Shown here: positions 59,318-64,000 of the stretch, in pieces
Layout: the number at the start of each line of letters is the position of its first letter
How positions within the stretch are numbered: position 1 is the stretch's first letter
Source of the DNA: Acheta domesticus
Lineage: Eukaryota; Arthropoda; Insecta; Orthoptera; Gryllidae
Reading direction: 5' to 3'
Assembly (NCBI GenBank): GCA_031308135.1
Contig: JAHLJT010009436.1
Span: 165,580,517-165,644,516, forward strand
DNA: 64,000 nt
The notes under the pieces: model-generated
Database searches by the model: none
What the model was told of the DNA's origin: nothing
The model's input: only the letters and a program-made list of their open reading frames with translations
Made by a program: the position numbers and the translations under genes

Positions 59318-59325
59318 ACCGATGC

Positions 59326-60497
59326 GCTTCCTGGAAGCCGTGTGGCCCACATGGCGATTCGGAAAAGAAAACAGATAATGCACTTTTGAGGGGGGGGGTT
59401 GTAAAATGCAATCCCTAAAGTATGAATGTAGCACACGCGCTTCAGAAAACCCCAGTGCGCAATTTGAAACTGAGCTGAGAGCGATGTTCAGAAGAGTAGC
59501 CATTATTCGAGTTCTGGTTACCGAGGCTATGGTTTTATTGACTGCTTGATGTTTCTTGGAACGTTCAACTGTTTTAATCAACCGCTGGATGGTGAGATCC
59601 GAGGCCTGCCTGCATGCCGACCAACATAGTTATACTCGTAACAGCTGTAAACCAGTGTCAGTAGTATTATAGCTTTACAACACTTCTCAAAATATACTTC
59701 TTAGGTCGTGCCTCAAATATTTTCTCATTTGCGATTTTTACATTTCACGATACTGTGTATAAAAATGCAATTGCTAGAAGGTAATAAAATTCTCATGTTT
59801 TTGTTTCGGTTGTTTCTTACGCTTAATATTCTCGAGGTTTCAGAGAGAAGTTGAAACCAGTGTAGTGAAGTGCTGCTACTGGATATTTAATATCGCGTTA
59901 TATTTCTGTTCACAGCCTTTAGATGGTTGTTAAATGAGATGTCTAAAATAGAAATCGCGCAATACGAAGCTTGCATGTTCATCCCAGTCACACAATCCCC
60001 TTCCATTATTTCCACTTCAGAATGGAAGTTCATTCGATGTTGAATCTTTCATGAATATAAAAAAACACTCCATAGAGGAGTCGTTGCACGAGATTGACTT
60101 CCTATCGTGATATACCGGCATAAGAGAGGAAAGAGCATATTGATTCCCAAGGAAGGAAGGGCAGCACGGAGTGAGAGAAATTTCTGAACGTTTGACTGAT
60201 AATCTCCTGGAGCAATAGATTACTTCCCGACGTGTCAAGTGCCGGGGCGAAAGTGAACGAGTCGTGCCAACGCGCGACTGGCACAAGGCGGGCGGCGTTC
60301 GGCAGCTGTCAGTCGGAGGGCCTTTCCTCGGGGCTGCGCCGTGGGGGGGGGGGGTAAGGAGAGGTGAAGAGCACCCCGAGATACAAATGCGTCGTTGCCT
60401 CACTGCTGCAAGAGAACGCGAGGCGCAAGGTTCACGCGAAAATGTGAAAATACACAGGGGTGCAATAGGTATTTATCACTGATCTGTATATAACAAC

Positions 60498-60544
<47 letters not shown>

Positions 60545-60860
60545 TGTATAATACTTATAAAATTACTTATAAAACTTTTAATTAATATAATAAGTTTCAG
60601 AAAAATAAGTAACTATAGTATTATTTTACATTCCACGATTTAGAAAATCTATTTTTAATATTCACTTAAAATGGTTCAGAATAAAATTGTATAAGTATTA
60701 TTTTTCATGTTATCATAATAATGGTAAAACTGCGTATGTATGTTTGAATTCCGCGCTAAAATCTTGCCAGCGGTGGGCAGTTTAGGTGACATGGCGCGAT
60801 TCTATGTTCATCACTCCGGTAGTTTATTTCTATGCGCTATCCAGTGTTATATACAGATCA
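59326..60860. other. no gene recognised; (AT)n at 60,501-60,541
   Basis: A+T-rich DNA with a CpG patch at 60.23-60.42 kb and a pure (AT)n run. Nothing else was seen. Confidence 0.6.
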
Positions 60861-60861
60861 G

Positions 60862-61112
60862 TGGTATTTATGTACCAAGGGCGTTATAAGGGTTCGAATG
60901 ATGGAGCGGCGACAAAATGCACGTGGGGTATTTATGTATCAAGGGTGTTATAAAGGTTCGAATGATGAAGCGGCGACAAGATGCACGTGGGGTATTTATG
61001 TATCAAGGGCGTTAGAAAGGTTCGAATGATCAAGCGGTGACAAGATGCACGTGAGGTATTTATGTATCAAGGGCGTTATAAAGGTTCGAATGATCAAGCG
61101 GCAACAAAATGT
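60862..61112. repeat. 64-65-bp tandem repeat, four units
   Basis: GGTATTTATGTATCAAGGGC starts units at 60,862, 60,927, 60,991 and 61,055. Each unit contains GGTTCGAATGATC and GCGRCAARATGCACGTG. Units differ at only a few positions, so the expansion is fairly young. The right-hand copy is cut off after about 58 bases. Confidence 0.95.
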
Positions 61113-62800
61113 ACGCGGACCTTTGGACCGAGGGATTTTTGTCTCCGCTCGATCATCAGAGCAAGTTAACTCTTTATTGCATGATTTTTTATTTTTACTT
61201 GCAATAAGAATTATACTTCAATACATTTATTTATTTTCATTAAGGGAAAATAGTAAAAAAAATCAGAAGTAAATATTGCTTGAGAAAAACACAAAATTAA
61301 ATTATGTATACGCATGATTTTACATAACAAATCATGCTATATTTCTCGATTAAAAAATGTACTTACTTTTCAAATTTTTAATGCGATAAAGTAAGTACTA
61401 AGCAACATTATTCGTATTTAGTTTGATTATTTTGCTAAAACCGTTTTGTTTCTGTTAGTGTGTAGTTTTTGTGTTGGTTTTATAGTTGGAGTGTGAGTTT
61501 CGACGCCACTGTAATACTATCTCTTCAACTTGTTTAGCGCCTAACAATGCCTGGGAGTGACATCAACGTATTATGTACATCGCATCAAATATAAAATAGT
61601 TCATAATAAAATCGTTAGGATGCTTGTGTAAGTAGAAAAACTTTATATTGACGCTAAACTTTATATTACACTATGCAATAAAGGGTTAATGCTCGTTATA
61701 TATACATTATTTTATTTTTTACGTAGATTTAATGGTTCAGATGACTTATTCGAATTAAGCAGTTTGTTAACTGGACTCGGCTTGTCTTTTCATATTTCAA
61801 ATTCCCTATACATAATTACATACTTTCGTTTTAAAATTCCCATTCTTAATTCCCCCCCCCCCATGACAGAGCATGCAGCGCTATTCAACGATTTTCATAT
61901 TTCCCTTGTATACACGAACCTCTCGAACCAGGTAGTTTATGCAAGAAATAGCGTATCGGTAAAAAGCGTAACAAGCAATAGCGTATCGGTAAAAAATGAA
62001 AGTAATTTTGTTCGAGAAATGACATAAAGTCAAATTTCCTCCGTTTGTTCCTAGCTGTTGCCATCTGCTCCTCAAAATAGATTTTTTGGGATTAAATAGA
62101 TCACCTCACATTTTTAACCCTTCGCCCGGATGTGAGAGGATCAGGTTGTGTAAACCAACAAGATACCTAACTGGCAGACGTGTGGATTAATTGACATTAT
62201 TTTAAATTGAGTACTTATGATTGGTGACGGATTCTGTCACTACACTGACAGAAATGCCAATTACAAGTTACATACATGGGCTCTGCAGGGCGAGATTAAA
62301 AAAAAAGATTTAGGTCGCTTTAAAAACATCTATGGTCATTAGCGACTACTATTGATTTGTACTAGAGATTCATTTCCCTCCTCGAGCAAGATTGGCATGG
62401 CGATGTGGTAGTGAGGGAGGGCACCGATCCACCATTTTTCTTGGGAAAATTCGCGCGAGGCGACGGGCTTGGCCGCCCACTTGATGAGTTATAGCAAATA
62501 GTTTTAGAAATAATAGAGAACATGTTACAAATAACTTTGTTCTTTCTGTATAACCCCAAAATGTTTGCTAAGACCGTATCATCTCAATGAAATGTAAAGT
62601 AATTTTTTTATTGTGAAAGATTACCTTTATCTACGCATCTAAAATAATTTTTGAGACGTGCCACATTTCTTGTGGACAGATTAAACGTGCAAACCAATAT
62701 TTAGAAAGCAGCATTTCACAGTTTATGATTTTTTAAATATATTATAACTTTATGTAGTTTTTTTGCAGTACTTTCTTTTTTTACAGAATACCTTTATCGG
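61113..62800. other. no gene recognised
   Basis: A+T-rich DNA. A short direct repeat AGCGTATCGGTAAAAA occurs at about 61,950 and 61,980. No coding sequence was recognised on either strand; the missing KCNQ N-terminal exon was sought here without success. Confidence 0.5.
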
Positions 62801-62819
62801 TCGCGGTAAGGGCAGTATG

Positions 62820-63340
62820 TGAACACACAACATATCGTCGAGTATTCCGAGACAGGACACACTTGTCTCCCAGCAAGTGCCAGCAGTGACATCTCACGGA
62901 TCTCCCGGACTACGCTCTGCATTTCGCTTGACGATCGTCAAGTTTTCGAGAAAGTTGGCGTTCCACGAGTTGCAAGAGTCGACTTAACAATTCCCGGGAA
63001 GTGTATTTCTGTGTTCCCGCCCTCCTACCCAGCGCATCTTTCGCGGCTCACGCGTTTAAGCCCCTCCCAACTTCGCTTTTACGGACGGTAAACGCTTTTC
63101 CGCCCGCGGGAAACCCGGCGCTTCATTTTATGTCACGCGCGTCGCGAATTGCGCGCGCGACATTTGTCGCCGAAAGACACGCCATCGCCTCCCGCCATCC
63201 GCGACTTTGTCGGTCGCTATTGGTCATAACCCCGCCGGATATTAGGGCCGCCGACGGGGAATAATTTCGGGCGCGACGTTTACGTTCCGGGGACCGCGTC
63301 TGATCCGGCGGCCGTTCGCCCGGCGGCAATGGGCGTAGGG
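62820..63340. promoter_or_regulatory. CpG-rich block
   Basis: About 500 bp dense in CpG, with an inverted CCAAT box (CTATTGGTCA near 63,216) and GCGCGCGCGAC-type runs. It is non-repetitive, unlike the DNA to its right. It could be a promoter of KCNQ or of a neighbouring gene; no coding start was found. Confidence 0.3.
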
Positions 63341-63437
63341 CGAGGGGCAGGGAGGCGACGGCGGTGGGGGCGCGGACTGGGCGGGGAACGGGGCGGGGAA
63401 AGGGGACGGGTGGCAGGGCGGAGAAGGGGCAGGTGAA

Positions 63438-63552
63438 GGGCGGACGTGTGGGCGGACGTGTGGGCGGACGTGTGGGCGGACGTGTGGGCGGACGTGTGGG
63501 CGGACGTGTGGGCGGACGTGTGGGCGGACGTGTGGGCGGACGTGTGGGCGGA
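63438..63552. repeat. GGGCGGACGTGT 12-bp minisatellite
   Basis: Nine to ten almost perfect units. The open frame over it (V-G-G-R repeats) is an artefact of a unit length divisible by three. Confidence 0.97.
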
Positions 63553-63719
63553 CGGGAGCGGACGGGGGCGGACGGGGGCGGAAGGGGGTGAACGTGGGGC
63601 GGACGGGTGGTCGGACGGGAGTGGCGGGCGGCGGTTCGGGGACGGGTCGGAGACGGGTCGGGGAAGGGTGCAGGTCGGGGGCGGGACGGTGACGGGGTCG
63701 GGGGCGGTGGGCTTTAGCG

Positions 63720-64000
63720 AGAGAGGCTTCGTGGCGGGCGGAGGGTCGGTGAGGAGCGGGGAGGGGGTGGAGAGCGAGGAGGGGTGGAGAGCTGGGAGGG
63801 GGTGGAGAGCGGGGAGGGGGTGGAGAGCGGGGAGGGGGGGTGGAGAGCGGGGTAGGAGAGCGGGGGTCGGTGGATGTCGGCTTTGGTCGGCGGGGAGCGG
63901 GGTCGGCGGGGGAGCGGGGTCGGTGGGGGAGCGGGGTCGGCGGGGGAGCGGGGTCGGCGGGGGAGCGGGGTCGGCCGGGGAGCGGGGTCGGCGGGGGAGC
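63720..64000. repeat. G-rich 17-18-bp minisatellites at the window edge
   Basis: GGGAGGGGGTGGAGAGC units (63,755-63,850) pass into GGGGAGCGGGGTCGGCGG units (63,890-64,000), which run off the end. Dense G runs make quadruplex formation likely. Confidence 0.95.

Noticed and set aside
60862..61112. CRISPR-like array
   Set aside because: Units are contiguous with no unique spacers, and the genome is eukaryotic.
63364..63591. V-G-G-R repeat protein
   Set aside because: Translated 12-bp minisatellite.
55000..64000. Missing KCNQ N-terminal exon
   Set aside because: I looked on the minus strand for the segment leading into FLMVF with a phase-2 donor and found no convincing candidate.

Overview
This is a eukaryotic window, almost certainly from an insect or close arthropod relative. 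It is A+T-rich intronic DNA with many transposon relics, cut by islands of G+C-rich minisatellite. The one protein-coding gene I can support is a KCNQ-type (Kv7) voltage-gated potassium channel on the minus strand. Its exons are spread over about 53 kb, so most of the window is intron. Similarity calls come from recognising family motifs by eye; no search was run.

Layout, in the direction of transcription (high to low coordinates): 55-64 kb is sequence upstream of the first recognised exon, with SINE, hAT-like and minisatellite DNA. No start exon was found, so the N-terminus probably lies beyond 64,000. Then come S1-S2 (54,742-54,876), S2-S3 (about 53,606-53,689), S3-S4 (51,213-51,388), S5 and turret (48,573-48,701), pore and S6 (47,453-47,563), end of S6 with helix A/IQ motif (30,971-31,155), two frame-neutral cassette exons (18,209-18,328, His-rich; 15,743-15,838), and a helix A-B linker exon (9,785-9,960). 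A weak Ala-rich candidate exon lies at 1,567-1,884. Helix B, C and D exons are not visible and should lie left of base 1. Exon phases join correctly throughout, except in the S2-S3 exon, which carries a one-base frameshift and lacks the expected GT donor.

The introns hold a degraded mariner with terminal inverted repeats, a 5'-truncated jockey-like LINE, another LINE 3' end, an RTE-like tail, tRNA-related SINEs, and non-autonomous DNA elements with clear ends: piggyBac-like with TTAA, hAT-like with an imperfect 8-bp target duplication, a 154-bp MITE, and a 2.05-kb element with about 41-bp inverted ends around a 186-bp tandem array. Private minisatellites lie close to several KCNQ exons.

The most interesting points are these. 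The 3' end of the S4 exon, with its splice donor, is present three times in tandem, so the distal donor would add 61 residues in frame. The two symmetric cassette exons, one with ten histidines in twelve residues, fall in the calmodulin-binding region's linker. The 12-bp minisatellite abutting the pore exon is pyrimidine-rich on the coding strand. One intron has a GC donor. The 2-kb TIR element may be a little-described family.
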